Positions 8,249 through 17,398 of a stretch of 64,000 nucleotides of DNA are shown here, one piece after another. The stretch is taken from NCBI RefSeq assembly GCF_947504105.1, contig NZ_CANNGP010000021.1, forward strand, positions 1 to 64,000, read 5' to 3'. Made by a program: the position numbers and the translations under genes. Origin of the DNA: an uncultured Tateyamaria sp. Lineage in GTDB: Bacteria; Pseudomonadota; Alphaproteobacteria; Rhodobacterales; Rhodobacteraceae. The first letter of the stretch is position 1. The number at the start of each line of letters is the position of its first letter. The notes beneath the pieces are model-generated. The model ran no database searches, was not told the DNA's origin, and worked only from the letters and a program-made list of their open reading frames with translations.

Positions 8249-9312
8249 CCGACCACCCGGTTTACATGGCCCATCTTGCGGCCCGGACGGGCCTCGGCCT
8301 TGCCATAAAGGTGCACGGCGGTGCCCGCCTCGGCAGCCAGTGCCGGAACACGGTCAACATCATCACCGATCAGGTTTTCCATAACCACATCTGAATGACG
8401 CTGTCCGTCGCCAAGCGGCCAGCCCGCAATGGCGCGGATATGCTGCTCGAACTGGTCCACAACGCACCCGTTCTGGGTCCAGTGACCCGAGTTGTGCACG
8501 CGCGGCGCGATCTCATTCACGATCAACCCCTGTGGCGTGACAAACAACTCAACACCCAGCACTCCCACATAATCGAGAGCATTGAGGATATTGGCGGCGA
8601 GTAAGACCGCATCAGTGCGCTGGCTGGCGCTCAGACGGGCAGGGACGATGGTGGTATGCAGGATGCCATCCTTGTGCACGTTCTCGCCCGGATCGAAACA
8701 GGCAACGGCCCCGTCCAACCCACGGGCCGCGATGACGGACACCTCGTGGCTGAAATCAACAAAACCTTCCAAGACCGCAGGCGCGCCGTTCATCCCGGCC
8801 AGGGCGGCCCCGGCCCCGTCAGAATCCATGATGCGGGCCTGCCCCTTGCCGTCATAGCCAAAGCGACGGGTCTTCAGGATCGCGGGCGTGCCAATGTCGG
8901 GCAGGGCCGCAGCAAGGGCCGCCATATCCGGCACGTCGGCAAAAGGCGCTGTCTTCAGACCCAGATTGGTCAGGAATTCCTTTTCAACCAACCGGTCCTG
9001 GCTCACCCGGAGCGCCTGGCGGCCCGGACGGATCGGCACGTGATCCTCAAGGGCATCCAGCGTCAATGTGGGGATGTTTTCGAACTCGTAGGTGACAGCG
9101 TCAACTGTCGTGGCAAAGGAATAAAGGGCGTCGTTGTCTTCATAAGGCGCCGTGGTCACCATATGGGCGACATCACCCGCTGGAGGCTGGGCGGACGGGT
9201 CAAAGATATGCGTGCGAAAGCCTAAACGGCTTGCGGCAACTGACAGCATGCGACCCAACTGGCCACCGCCCAGAATTCCAATGGTTGATCCCGGCGCCAG
9301 TGGCTCAGTCAT
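8245..9312 (-). CDS. purK: N5-carboxyaminoimidazole ribonucleotide synthase
   Basis: A 355-residue ATP-grasp enzyme of de novo purine synthesis; it makes N5-CAIR from AIR, ATP and bicarbonate. The N-terminal [16 protein letters not shown], the YEFENIP motif, the [13 protein letters not shown] loop and the metal-site [13 protein letters not shown] are all present. The start overlaps purE by 8 bases, the usual purE-purK operon, and its end is convergent with phnM (4-base overlap). Confidence 0.97.
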   Translation of the reverse strand: MTEPLAPGSTIGILGGGQLGRMLSVAASRLGFRTHIFDPSAQPPAGDVAHMVTTAPYEDNDALYSFATTVDAVTYEFENIPTLTLDALEDHVPIRPGRQALRVSQDRLVEKEFLTNLGLKTAPFADVPDMAALAAALPDIGTPAILKTRRFGYDGKGQARIMDSDGAGAALAGMNGAPAVLEGFVDFSHEVSVIAARGLDGAVACFDPGENVHKDGILHTTIVPARLSASQRTDAVLLAANILNALDYVGVLGVELFVTPQGLIVNEIAPRVHNSGHWTQNGCVVDQFEQHIRAIAGWPLGDGQRHSDVVMENLIGDDVDRVPALAAEAGTAVHLYGKAEARPGRKMGHVNRVVG

Positions 9313-9799
9313 CGCTTGGCACTTCTGGGATCGAAGCGGACAGGGCGTCGCGCCATGCCTCCAGCCTCTCGGCCAAGGCCGGGTCCGACATGGCCAGAAT
9401 GCCAGCCGCCATCAGACCCGCATTGGCGGCACCTGCCGCACCGATTGCCATCGTCGCCACGGGAAAACCGCGCGGCATCTGCAGAATGGAATACAGGCTA
9501 TCGACCCCGCTCAGCGCCTTGGTCTGCACGGGCACCCCAATGACAGGCACACGGGTCTTCGACGCCATCATGCCCGGCAAATGCGCCGCACCGCCCGCAC
9601 CTGCAATGATGACCTTCAATCCCCGGTCCACAGCCGTCTTGCCGTAATCCCACAGCCGATCCGGCGTGCGGTGGGCCGACACGATGCGCGCCTCATACGG
9701 CACCTCCAGCGCGTCCAGCATTTCGGCGGCCTCGCGCATGGTGGGCCAGTCCGACTGGCTGCCCATGATGATGCCAACGGGGGAAGGGGTGTCTGTCAT
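9305..9799 (-). CDS. purE: N5-CAIR mutase (class I PurE)
   Basis: A 164-residue protein with the PurE hallmarks [13 protein letters not shown] near the N-terminus (Ser and Asp of the active site), SAHRTPDRL and the [11 protein letters not shown] loop. It converts N5-CAIR to CAIR. It is the first gene of the purEK operon; the short C-terminal extension after the last helix ([11 protein letters not shown]) is usual. The start is the ATG at 9799, as the frame begins directly with the conserved N-terminus. Confidence 0.97.
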   Translation of the reverse strand: MTDTPSPVGIIMGSQSDWPTMREAAEMLDALEVPYEARIVSAHRTPDRLWDYGKTAVDRGLKVIIAGAGGAAHLPGMMASKTRVPVIGVPVQTKALSGVDSLYSILQMPRGFPVATMAIGAAGAANAGLMAAGILAMSDPALAERLEAWRDALSASIPEVPSDD

Positions 9800-9935
9800 C
9801 TCAAATCGCCCTGCGGTCAGAAAGCGCGCACTATAGCCAGATCACGGCGCGGGGCAATGGCGGCACAGCGGGTTTCATTTGACACAATGCTGCGCTGCGG
9901 CAAGGCTGGCAGCATTGAGACAAGGAGATTGCAAA

Positions 9936-10295
9936 ATGATGACCCCTTTTGACGTCTGGGCGCCCATGTTCCGCGCCCCGTTTTTCGGCGATGTGACACA
10001 GGAAATCGTGCCGCGCGTCTTTTCCCCGGACATCGCAGGCAGCGCCGAGATTGAGGTCAGGAGCCAAACCGATGTGGCAAGCTATGGCACGCAACTGGGC
10101 AAGGTATTTGAAGCACAGCAAACCCTTGCGGCGGCGACCAAGACAGACCTGCCCGAAATCGACAAACTGGTCACTCAGATCGAAGGCGTAAAGGATCAAA
10201 GCAAGGACGCCATCCGCGCGGACGTCGAACGCGCTCTGGCACGGCTCAAGGCGGTGGACAAGGAAGGCTGGCGCACCCTCACGCGCAGCGAATAG
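9936..10295 (+). CDS. Conserved hypothetical protein, helical
   Basis: A 119-residue protein starting at an ATG with AGGAG at 8-base spacing. The N-terminus (MMTPFDVWAPMFRAPFFGDVTQEIVP) is Phe/Pro-rich and could lie at a membrane or interface. The rest is predicted helical and charged, with a coiled-coil-like stretch (DKLVTQIEGVKDQSKDAI and DVERALARLKAVDKEG). I recognise no catalytic motif. Proteins of this kind are common short hypotheticals in Rhodobacteraceae. It converges with the DUF465 gene, only 3 bases apart. Confidence 0.7.
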   Translation: MMTPFDVWAPMFRAPFFGDVTQEIVPRVFSPDIAGSAEIEVRSQTDVASYGTQLGKVFEAQQTLAAATKTDLPEIDKLVTQIEGVKDQSKDAIRADVERALARLKAVDKEGWRTLTRSE

Positions 10296-10298
10296 GGA

Positions 10299-10523
10299 TC
10301 AGGCGATGATATCAGGGGTCAAGCGATCCTCGATAATCGCGATCTGGTCCTTCAGCCTAAGTTTTTTCTTTTTCAGGCGCTGAATGGTCAGCTGATCGCC
10401 CGTGGCCTTTTCCTGCAATGCATGAATGGCTTCGTCCAAATCACGATGCTCGCGTTTGAACACTTCCAGTTCAACGCGCAATACCTCGTCGGTCTTCATC
10501 GAGATATCAGAAGGAGCATTCAT
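10299..10523 (-). CDS. DUF465 (YdcH-like) family protein
   Basis: A 74-residue, all-helical, charged protein. The order LEVFKREHRDLDEAIHAL, then QLTIQRLKKKKLRLKDQI and the ending with RLTPDIIA, is the DUF465/YdcH pattern of short coiled-coil proteins found across alphaproteobacteria. The function is unknown. The ATG at 10523 is preceded by AGAAGGAGC, a good ribosome binding site. Confidence 0.9.
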   Translation of the reverse strand: MNAPSDISMKTDEVLRVELEVFKREHRDLDEAIHALQEKATGDQLTIQRLKKKKLRLKDQIAIIEDRLTPDIIA

Positions 10524-10585
10524 GATGCGATTCCAAGCAATTGCAGAACCTTTAATATAATCACAACCCTGCGATGCGCCTAGAC

Positions 10586-10614
10586 CTTGTTCCCAACATG
10601 GTTTCTGCCCATAT
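10586..10614 (+). promoter_or_regulatory. RpoH (sigma-32) type promoter for hsp20
   Basis: CTTG at 10586-10589 and CCCATAT at 10608-10614 are separated by 18 bases. This matches the alphaproteobacterial RpoH pattern CTTG-N17/18-CYTATNT at all but one position. It lies about 65 bases before the small heat-shock protein start, the gene class expected to be driven by RpoH. Confidence 0.7.
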
Positions 10615-10680
10615 TTACCTTATCCGTTGCCGCATCAGGGGCGGACCACAGACTGTCGCTTGACCAAAAGGACGTGTCGC

Positions 10681-11091
10681 ATGACGAAGATGACCCTTGC
10701 CTCGTACCCGCATATGTTGGGATTCGAGCAACTTGAACGGCTGTTGGAGCGGACTGCCAAAAGTTCCGAAGGCTACCCGCCGTTCAATATCGAGCAGACC
10801 TCTGACTATTCTTACCGCATCACACTGGCCGTGGCCGGGTTTGCGGAAGGTGACCTGTCAATCACCGTGGAAGACCGCCAACTGGTCATCCGGGGCCGCC
10901 AGGCCGAAGACACCGAAGATCGCGTTTTCCTGCACCGCGGCATCGCCGCACGGCAATTTCAGCGCAGCTTCGTGCTCGCTGATGGCGTCGAAGTGGGTGA
11001 AGCCATCATCGAAAACGGCCTGCTGCACGTCGACCTGACCCGCTCCAAACCCGAAACAATCGTCCAAACGATCAACATCAGGAAAGGATAA
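10681..11091 (+). CDS. Small heat-shock protein, Hsp20/alpha-crystallin family
   Basis: A 136-residue ATP-independent holdase chaperone. The alpha-crystallin domain spans about residues 35-130 (YPPFNIEQTSDYSYRITLAV, then ITVEDRQLVIRGRQ, FQRSFVLADGVEV and the closing GLLHVDLTR). A C-terminal I-x-I-type anchor (TINIRKG) is present. The ATG at 10681 follows AAAAGGA. An RpoH-type promoter lies upstream, and a DUF1150 gene follows 3 bases after the stop; this pair is a common Rhodobacteraceae arrangement. Confidence 0.95.
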   Translation: MTKMTLASYPHMLGFEQLERLLERTAKSSEGYPPFNIEQTSDYSYRITLAVAGFAEGDLSITVEDRQLVIRGRQAEDTEDRVFLHRGIAARQFQRSFVLADGVEVGEAIIENGLLHVDLTRSKPETIVQTINIRKG

Positions 11092-11094
11092 GTC

Positions 11095-11319
11095 ATGAAT
11101 ACACCCTATGATTTGAACGCCGATGTGGGCCGGATGGTGTATGTGAAACCCATCGCCGTCGATGCCCTGTCGCAAGAGGTACAGGATCAGGCCGAAGGGC
11201 TGGACCAGCTCTTCGCCGTGCACGACGCAGAGGGGCAGCAATTGGCCTTGGTCGCTGACCGCAAACTGGCCTTTGCGCTGGCGCGTCAGCACGACTACGC
11301 GCCCCAACCTCTGCACTGA
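11095..11319 (+). CDS. DUF1150 family protein
   Basis: A 74-residue protein. The sequence MVYVKPIAVDALSQEV, then LFAVHDAEGQQLALVADRKLAFALARQHDYAPQ, is the DUF1150 signature. No biochemical role is established for the family. It sits 3 bases downstream of hsp20 and shares its operon, so heat-shock induction is likely by position. Confidence 0.9.
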   Translation: MNTPYDLNADVGRMVYVKPIAVDALSQEVQDQAEGLDQLFAVHDAEGQQLALVADRKLAFALARQHDYAPQPLH

Positions 11320-11630
11320 TGTCTGGCCTTGGGCGTGATGCTTTGGGCCGGACATGCAGAAGCACGAGATGGTCAGAGGTGATCCGTTGAATCACCAATT
11401 TGGAGCTTCTCTGCGCCGACGCCTTGATGCAGCGTTCAGGCATGCCAAACGGCGATGGAAAAAGTCGTGAGCATATTTGATCCAATAGCGGCTATGCGGG
11501 ACGAACGCGCGTCCGCCAACTCGCTTTCGACGGCCGGTTTTTGCGTATCGCAAGTCAACCAAACAGCCGTGTAGTCTTTCCTTATATAAAGACCCTTGGC
11601 TGCTTCTTTGCGGTTCTGATTACAATTGGT
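11320..11630. other. Intergenic region with weak hairpin and a 38-codon frame
   Basis: GTCTGGCC (11321-11328) can pair with GGCCGGAC (11346-11353), one G-U pair included, right after the DUF1150 stop. There is no U-run, so it is at best a weak terminator. A small basic frame at 11354-11470 (MQKHEMVRGDPLNHQ..., ending RHAKRRWKKS) lacks a convincing ribosome binding site. Nothing else is recognisable before the LacI gene end. Confidence 0.35.
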
Positions 11631-12632
11631 TCAGAGCGCAGGAATATTCTCCGCAAAAACCACTTGCAGCCGTGGCAGGTATTGAGGTTCGGCTGCCCCG
11701 CGCACGGCAGAAGCGAGCAATTTGACGACCTCTCGCGCTTCGACCCGGGGGTTTTGATCGATCACCGCATCCACTGTACCGTCCAGCAGCATCCGTTTCG
11801 TCGCACCCGTCAAATCATGTGCGATGAAAACGGTGTCGCGATAAATGCCTGCTTCGTTCAGAGCCTGTCCGATCCCCTGGTTCCCTGAACCCACGCTGTA
11901 GATTGCAGAAGGTGGATTGTTGGCTAGGATGCGGCGCATTTCGGTATAGGCGCGATCACGGTCATCGCTGACCTCGACGATTTCCGAGATCGTGAGATTG
12001 CGGAAGTCCTGTGCGAGGATGGATTTGAACCCCATCTCACGTTCTTCATGGCCACGGTAGCTGAGCGAACCGATCACGATCACCACGTTGTGGGTTTTGT
12101 CCGGATGCAGGAACCGCCCCATCAGCAACCCCGCGAGCCGACCGGCGGACCGGTTGTCGATCCCGATGTATCCTGCCTTCTGCAAGGACGGCAGGTCGGA
12201 CACCAGCGAGGCCACCGGCACCCCATTGTCGGACAGGTTTTCAATGGCCGCGCGCACCGAGGGGTGATCGAGGGTGACAAGCCCAACTGCGTCCGTTTTG
12301 TCGGCCAGTGAGTTCAGGCGCAGGGCCATATGGTCGGGATCAAGGCCATCAACGACATGCACCATGGGTTGGATACCGCCGTAGTTGCACGCCTCTTCCA
12401 GCAGGTATTGATGCAACAGCGCAATGAACGAGTTGCTGCCTGCGGGTAGAACGAAATCCATTCGAATGGCGGCTTCTTCTTCTACGGGACCAAACCAACC
12501 CCGTCGCCGTGCGATTTCCAGCACGATGTCGCGTGTGCGCGCCCGCACCCCTGTGCGGTCGTTCAAGACACGGTCGACCGTGGTGACCGATACGCCGGCT
12601 TCCTGTGCAATCTCGGCCAGGGTGACTTTCAT
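11631..12632 (-). CDS. LacI-family regulator of the adjacent transport/catabolic locus
   Basis: A 333-residue protein. The N-terminal helix-turn-helix VTLAEIAQEAGVSVTTVDRVLND (residues 3-25) and the hinge region are followed by a periplasmic-binding-protein-like sensor (SIYSVGSGNQGIGQALNEAG and later DQNPRVEAREVVKLL). The DNA-recognition residues read S-V-T-T-V-D-R-V rather than the common S-x-x-T-V-S-R-V. It is divergently transcribed from the ABC transporter/oxygenase operon starting at 12836, so it probably controls it in response to the transported sugar. The 203-base divergent region contains ATCATTTTC (near 12672) and its complement GAAAATGAT (near 12747), possible operator halves. Confidence 0.9.
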   Translation of the reverse strand: MKVTLAEIAQEAGVSVTTVDRVLNDRTGVRARTRDIVLEIARRRGWFGPVEEEAAIRMDFVLPAGSNSFIALLHQYLLEEACNYGGIQPMVHVVDGLDPDHMALRLNSLADKTDAVGLVTLDHPSVRAAIENLSDNGVPVASLVSDLPSLQKAGYIGIDNRSAGRLAGLLMGRFLHPDKTHNVVIVIGSLSYRGHEEREMGFKSILAQDFRNLTISEIVEVSDDRDRAYTEMRRILANNPPSAIYSVGSGNQGIGQALNEAGIYRDTVFIAHDLTGATKRMLLDGTVDAVIDQNPRVEAREVVKLLASAVRGAAEPQYLPRLQVVFAENIPAL

Positions 12633-12835
12633 AGGGGTGCCTCGCTAGGGTCCTTCATTGCCCCATCAAAAAGCATCATTTTCGAGAAAGGAAAGGGCTT
12701 TCCCGTCACTGTGGAGCTCATCGAGTCTAATTGAAGGAAAATGGTTGAAAATGATGGTCAATGATGTTTGCGATAAGCCCATTTCCAATCAAGGCTTACT
12801 CCCAGCAGGGACACTCAGATCCCTTGGGAGGAAAA

Positions 12836-14437
12836 ATGCCAAACTTGTCCAAGCTATCGCGAAGGTCTTTTTTAACATCAACATCAGGTGCCGCCGCATT
12901 AGCGGTCGCAACGCCACTTTACCTCCGGCCAGATCGCGCCCGGGCGGCTTCCGGGTTGGCCGACGGTATGATTGGCGGGCCGACGGGTTTCGATGGCGCT
13001 GAACGTTATCAATACGGGCCCGACACTCCCGAAGGCCGCGCTATCGATGCGGTGCGTGCGATGAAAGATGCTGGATCTGCGCCCGAACGTATCGTTCTGG
13101 GCCTCTCGGATGGCTCCATCGGTCAGATCACACAGCCTTTCCCGGCAGGTGCGCCGTCGATCAAGGAGTTGTGGGAACAGGAAACCGGTATCACGCTGGA
13201 CATCGTAGGCGTACCCAATGGCCAGGAATTCACCAAGGTCATGCAGGACATTTCCACCAAGGGCGGCGGGTTCGATATCTATGCTGTCGAATGGAACCGT
13301 CTGGGCGATCTGGCGGAGTCCGGCGGCATCGTTAATCTGGACGAATATGTCGAAATGCATAAGCCCGAATGGGACATGCCTGAGCGTGGTTATGTCGGGG
13401 GCGAACAAGGCGTCAGTCTTCTGAACGGGTATCGCGGGTCGATTTATGGTGTTTGCCTTGATGGCGATTTCCAGACCTGGAACCACCGGACGGATTTGTT
13501 TGGCGATCCGGCTGAGCAGGCCGCGTTTGCGGACAAGCATGGCTATGAACTGGCACCGCCGAAGACGTGGAAAGAGCATGATGAGATCGCCGCGTTTTTC
13601 CACCGCCCTGATGATGGCCTGATCGGCAGCACCGATTTGCGCAATCAGGGGTGGGGATATACCAACTGGTATCAACGCTATGTCACGATGGCGTCGCCCA
13701 ACCAGTTCCTGTTTGCCGATGACGGCACCGCACTGATCAATTCGGAACAGGGTGTGCAGGCAACCATGGAATATGTCGCATCGCTGGCGCATCACTCGGC
13801 GGATGCGATTTCGTGGGGGTGGCCCGAGCAGTATGGAAACTTCGCGACGGGCGGTGCCGCGATGACATGTGCGTTCTCCAACTTACCGAAATTTCTCGAC
13901 AATTCGGGCAATGACGGCTCGACCGTGACGGGCAAGATCGGGTCGCACCTGCCGCCCGGACGGGACCATGCGGACGGGCGCGTCAGTCGAACCGTGCTGT
14001 GGTTCAACCTGTCTGCTTCGGTCTCAACCCAATCAGAACACCCCGAGTTGTGTTATTTGTTCCTGCAATGGTTGGGCTCATCACGCATCTATTCGTGGAT
14101 GACGGCCAACCCGGGCGGCTTCTTTGACCCGTTCCAACTCGCCAACTTCTCGGACCCATTGGTGCGGCAGACCTATCACGACTACCACATGGACATCGTG
14201 CGGGAATCCGTGCGCCGGACAGTGCCGACCATCAACTATCCGGGTGCGACGGCATTCCACAACGCGCTGGATGAAAACCTGACGGCGGCGTTGACTGGTT
14301 CGATGTCCGCCGAGGACGCGATGGCCAATACCGAACGGCAATGGAAGCGCATCGCGCGGCGGGTCGGAGAAGACAAGCTTGTTGAAGCCATCCGCGCCAA
14401 CAAGGCGGCGTGGCCGGATCTGGTTGATCCGGTCTGA
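12836..14437 (+). CDS. ABC transporter substrate-binding protein (Tat-exported)
   Basis: A 533-residue extracellular solute-binding protein, large for the CUT1 sugar group. The N-terminus carries a twin-arginine signal (LSRRSFLTSTSGAAALAVATPLYL, then ARA), so the protein folds before export to the periplasm. The mature part has the family's bilobed pattern, with WEQETGITLDIVGVPNGQEF, a conserved FDIYAVEWNRLGDLAESGG and many Trp/Tyr residues likely to stack on sugar rings. The ATG at 12836 has a perfect GGGAGG 4 bases before it. It opens a long operon with two permeases, two ATPases and catabolic enzymes. The ligand is not identifiable. Confidence 0.92.
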   Translation: MPNLSKLSRRSFLTSTSGAAALAVATPLYLRPDRARAASGLADGMIGGPTGFDGAERYQYGPDTPEGRAIDAVRAMKDAGSAPERIVLGLSDGSIGQITQPFPAGAPSIKELWEQETGITLDIVGVPNGQEFTKVMQDISTKGGGFDIYAVEWNRLGDLAESGGIVNLDEYVEMHKPEWDMPERGYVGGEQGVSLLNGYRGSIYGVCLDGDFQTWNHRTDLFGDPAEQAAFADKHGYELAPPKTWKEHDEIAAFFHRPDDGLIGSTDLRNQGWGYTNWYQRYVTMASPNQFLFADDGTALINSEQGVQATMEYVASLAHHSADAISWGWPEQYGNFATGGAAMTCAFSNLPKFLDNSGNDGSTVTGKIGSHLPPGRDHADGRVSRTVLWFNLSASVSTQSEHPELCYLFLQWLGSSRIYSWMTANPGGFFDPFQLANFSDPLVRQTYHDYHMDIVRESVRRTVPTINYPGATAFHNALDENLTAALTGSMSAEDAMANTERQWKRIARRVGEDKLVEAIRANKAAWPDLVDPV

Positions 14438-14449
14438 CCGCCCGCTTGA

Positions 14450-14484
14450 GGGAAGAGGCGGACGCCTCCCAACTGCCTCTTCCC
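14450..14484 (+). promoter_or_regulatory. Intercistronic hairpin after the binding-protein gene
   Basis: GGGAAGAGGC (14450-14459) is perfectly complementary to GCCTCTTCCC (14475-14484). A competing short hairpin GAGGCG-GA-CGCCTC lies inside. There is no U-run. Such structures after binding-protein genes often stabilise the upstream mRNA and lower expression of the downstream permeases. Confidence 0.55.
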
Positions 14485-14511
14485 ACTTGACCTTTTGACG
14501 ATGGATGACAG

Positions 14512-15372
14512 ATGCAACGCGCGATCCCCTTCGAGATTTTCCGATACGTCGTAATCCTGAGCCTTGTTGCGATTTCGCTCGTACCGACGCTTTGGATGAT
14601 CTCGATGGCGTTCAAACCGATTGCCGAATGGTCCGCCGCTGGCGCCGATCTGACATGGTGGCCGCGCAACCCGACGCTGGACAATTTCCGGTTCATCTTT
14701 GGTCAATCCTCGACCGATCTGATCGTGGCGCTGGAGCGCACGGCGGGGCGCCCGATCTTTGCCTCTCTGCTGACCGCGACATTCGGAACGCTGATTGCAA
14801 TGACAGCCGGAACGGCGGCCGCTTATGGCCTGTCGCGGTTCGGTCAGGGCGGCAACCTTCCCCTGGCGCTGATCCAGTTGCGCCTGTTTCCACCGATGGC
14901 GGTGATGATCCCGGTGATGATCATGTGGTCGTTTCTCGGTCTGATCGACAACTGGTTCGGGCTGTCGCTGATCTACGGCATCGTAACGCTGCCCTTTGCC
15001 TTCTGGCTGATGAAGACGTTTTTCGACGACATGCCGCGCGAGATTGAGGATGCAGCACTGGTCGAGGGCTGCACGCGCTGGCGCGTTTTCGTGCGGATCA
15101 CGTTGCCGATGATGCGCCCTGCGCTGGCGTCTTCCGCGCTCTTTGTCTTTATCCTGAATTGGTCGGACTACCTGATCGCGCTGCTGCTGACGACGCGCGA
15201 CTGGGCGACGATCCCTGTCTACATGGCCTCGCTTTCATCCTCGATGACCGGGCAGCTTTATGGGGCCAAGGCTGCATTGGGCGTGATAGCCGCCGTTCCG
15301 CCGATCATCATGGGCATCGCCATTCAGAAGCACCTTGTGCGTGGCCTGACATTCGGAGCGCTGAAAGAATGA
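14512..15372 (+). CDS. Sugar ABC transporter permease (MalG/CUT1 type)
   Basis: A 286-residue, six-helix inner-membrane protein. The cytoplasmic EAA loop is visible as [29 protein letters not shown], the contact site for an ATPase subunit. The N-terminus ([21 protein letters not shown]) is the usual first helix of MalG-like permeases and the C-terminus ends in GLTFGALKE, close to the common G-x-x-x-G-A-V-K-G. The next permease starts inside the stop codon (ATGA at 15369), so the two are translationally coupled. Confidence 0.93.
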   Translation: MQRAIPFEIFRYVVILSLVAISLVPTLWMISMAFKPIAEWSAAGADLTWWPRNPTLDNFRFIFGQSSTDLIVALERTAGRPIFASLLTATFGTLIAMTAGTAAAYGLSRFGQGGNLPLALIQLRLFPPMAVMIPVMIMWSFLGLIDNWFGLSLIYGIVTLPFAFWLMKTFFDDMPREIEDAALVEGCTRWRVFVRITLPMMRPALASSALFVFILNWSDYLIALLLTTRDWATIPVYMASLSSSMTGQLYGAKAALGVIAAVPPIIMGIAIQKHLVRGLTFGALKE

Positions 15373-16307
15373 CCAAGGTTTCGACCATCGAGCCCGTGGC
15401 CGAGCTGACGGATGCCCCCGTAAAGACCGGTGCGCGCCTTGGCCTGTGGCTGACGCTGCCTGCGCAGCTTCTGGTGCTGTTCATCGCGCTGTTTCCCATC
15501 CTGATGCAGGTTTATATCTCGCTCACCGATTGGTCGCCGCTGGACGGTATTCCCTGGTGGCGGGCGCACGAGCTTTGGACTGGCCTGCTGAACTACGCGG
15601 ACCTGATGGCGGACAGTCGGTTCTGGGGTGCCTTGTGGCGGACGTTTTTCGTGATGGCGGTCTGCGTGCCTGTTCAATTCCTCTTGGGCCTTGGTCTGGC
15701 GGTTCTGTTTGTCGACGATTTTCGGGGCAAGCGGGTGCTCTATTCCACGCTGCTGGTACCGATGATGGTGGTCCCTGCGGTGGCTGGGTACATGTTTTTC
15801 ATGCTGTTCCAGTCTGGCGGCCCGGTGAATGACCTGCTCTCGCTGTTCACCAGCGACCCCGTGCGCATTGCGTGGCTGTCTGACCCCGACCTTGCCCTGA
15901 TTGCGGTCATGTTGGCCGACATCTGGCAATGGACGCCCCTGATGTTCCTGATCCTGCTGGCCGGTATGATCAGCGTGCCCCAGGATCAGCAGATGGCCGC
16001 GATCCTGCTGGGGGCGTCCTGGTGGCGGCGGTTCTTTACCATAGTGCTGCCCCGGATGAAGTCGATCATCATCATCGCACTCGCGATCCGCGTCATCGAG
16101 ATTTTCAAGATATTCGACACGCTGTTCATTATGACCGGCGGCGGTCCAGGTGTCGCGACGGAAACGATCTCGGTCTACATCTACAAGGTCACACAGCAGG
16201 AGCTGATCTGGAGCTATGTCGCGGCGATCGCGCTAGCCATCCTGATCGTGCTGTCAGTGGTGTCTGTCTTTGCCATCAAACGGATGCAGCGGGGACAGGG
16301 CACATGA
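15369..16307 (+). CDS. Sugar ABC transporter permease (MalF/CUT1 type)
   Basis: A 312-residue inner-membrane protein with six or more hydrophobic helices and a long N-terminal lead ([22 protein letters not shown]). The EAA loop appears as [23 protein letters not shown], with E replaced by M in the first position, and the conserved [13 protein letters not shown] motif follows. It pairs with the MalG-type permease to form the membrane channel. The ATG overlaps the previous stop; its own stop overlaps the start of the first ATPase. Confidence 0.93.
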   Translation: MTKVSTIEPVAELTDAPVKTGARLGLWLTLPAQLLVLFIALFPILMQVYISLTDWSPLDGIPWWRAHELWTGLLNYADLMADSRFWGALWRTFFVMAVCVPVQFLLGLGLAVLFVDDFRGKRVLYSTLLVPMMVVPAVAGYMFFMLFQSGGPVNDLLSLFTSDPVRIAWLSDPDLALIAVMLADIWQWTPLMFLILLAGMISVPQDQQMAAILLGASWWRRFFTIVLPRMKSIIIIALAIRVIEIFKIFDTLFIMTGGGPGVATETISVYIYKVTQQELIWSYVAAIALAILIVLSVVSVFAIKRMQRGQGT

Positions 16308-17398
16308 GCGAGATTGCACTGGAAAACCTTGGCAAGACTTTTGGCGATTTCACCGCTCTGGCGGACATGAACCTGACCATTGCCAACGGGGAATTCATGG
16401 CGTTGTTGGGTCCGTCGGGTTGTGGCAAATCCACGACGATGAACATCATTGCAGGCATGTTGCGCCCGTCCCACGGTGCCATCCGGTTCAACGGGCAGGA
16501 TGTGGTGGACGTGCCCATGGCCAAGCGTGGCGTCGGGTTCGTCTTTCAGAATTACGCGATATTCACCCATATGTCGGTGCGCGAGAACCTGGCCTATGGT
16601 CTGCGCGCGCAGGGTGCCCCGGGGGCAGAGATCACCAAGCGGGTAAAGGCCTTTGCCGAGTTGCTGCAGCTCGAGACGATGTTGGACCGCCCAGCTGCGG
16701 GCCTGTCAGTCAACATCCTGCAGCGACTTGCCATTGGCCGTTCGGCCATTCTGAAACCTGCGATCTTTCTGCTGGATGAGCCGCTGTCCAATGTCGACGC
16801 GGCCTTTCGTGCTGTCATGCGATCCGAGTTGAAAAGCCTGCAGGGCCAGTTCGGGCAGACCATGGTCTATGTGACCCACGACCAGTTGGAGGCGATGACA
16901 ATGGCCGACCGGATTGCGGTGATGGATCATGGCAAGCTTTTGCAGGTCGGCACGCCGCTCGACATCTACAACAACCCTGCCGACACCTTTGTTGCGCGGT
17001 TCATCGGAGCGCCGGGGATGAACATTCTCGATGGGCGTCTGATCCAGAAGGACGATGCCGTGTCCGTCGAGGTGCCGGGCATCGGGTCCGTTGATCTGCC
17101 GCCCGCACTGCAATTCGCCGCGCGGGATTTGAACGGCTCCGACGTCCAGATCGGGTTTCGCCCGGAACAGGTGAGTGCCACAGGCTCGGGCCTGACCATG
17201 CGGGTGGGTCTGGTGGAACGTATCGGCGCGCGCACAATCGTTCATCTGGAACACGAGGGGATCGCGGCAAAAGCGGTTCTGCCCGCAGATGTTGCGCCCC
17301 CGGTTGCGCGCAAGGACTGGACGTTCACGGTGCCCGAAGACGGCGTTCGCCTGTTTGATCCGGTCACCGGTCAGGCGCTGAAAGCGAGGGCGCACTAA
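16304..17398 (+). CDS. ABC transporter ATPase 1, degenerate signature motif
   Basis: A 364-residue ATPase with a C-terminal TOBE-like regulatory domain. Walker A is GPSGCGKST (36-44), the Q-loop is VFQNYA, Walker B ends L-L-D-E-P (E159, catalytic), and the H-loop is VTHDQ. The signature motif, normally LSGGQ, reads LSVNI (134-138), then LQRLAIGRS. In an ABC dimer the signature acts on ATP held by the other subunit, so the site formed with ATPase 2 should be weak. It overlaps both neighbours by 3-4 bases and 1 base (ATGA, TAATG). Both ATPases would serve the permease pair as a heterodimer. Confidence 0.93.
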   Translation: MSEIALENLGKTFGDFTALADMNLTIANGEFMALLGPSGCGKSTTMNIIAGMLRPSHGAIRFNGQDVVDVPMAKRGVGFVFQNYAIFTHMSVRENLAYGLRAQGAPGAEITKRVKAFAELLQLETMLDRPAAGLSVNILQRLAIGRSAILKPAIFLLDEPLSNVDAAFRAVMRSELKSLQGQFGQTMVYVTHDQLEAMTMADRIAVMDHGKLLQVGTPLDIYNNPADTFVARFIGAPGMNILDGRLIQKDDAVSVEVPGIGSVDLPPALQFAARDLNGSDVQIGFRPEQVSATGSGLTMRVGLVERIGARTIVHLEHEGIAAKAVLPADVAPPVARKDWTFTVPEDGVRLFDPVTGQALKARAH

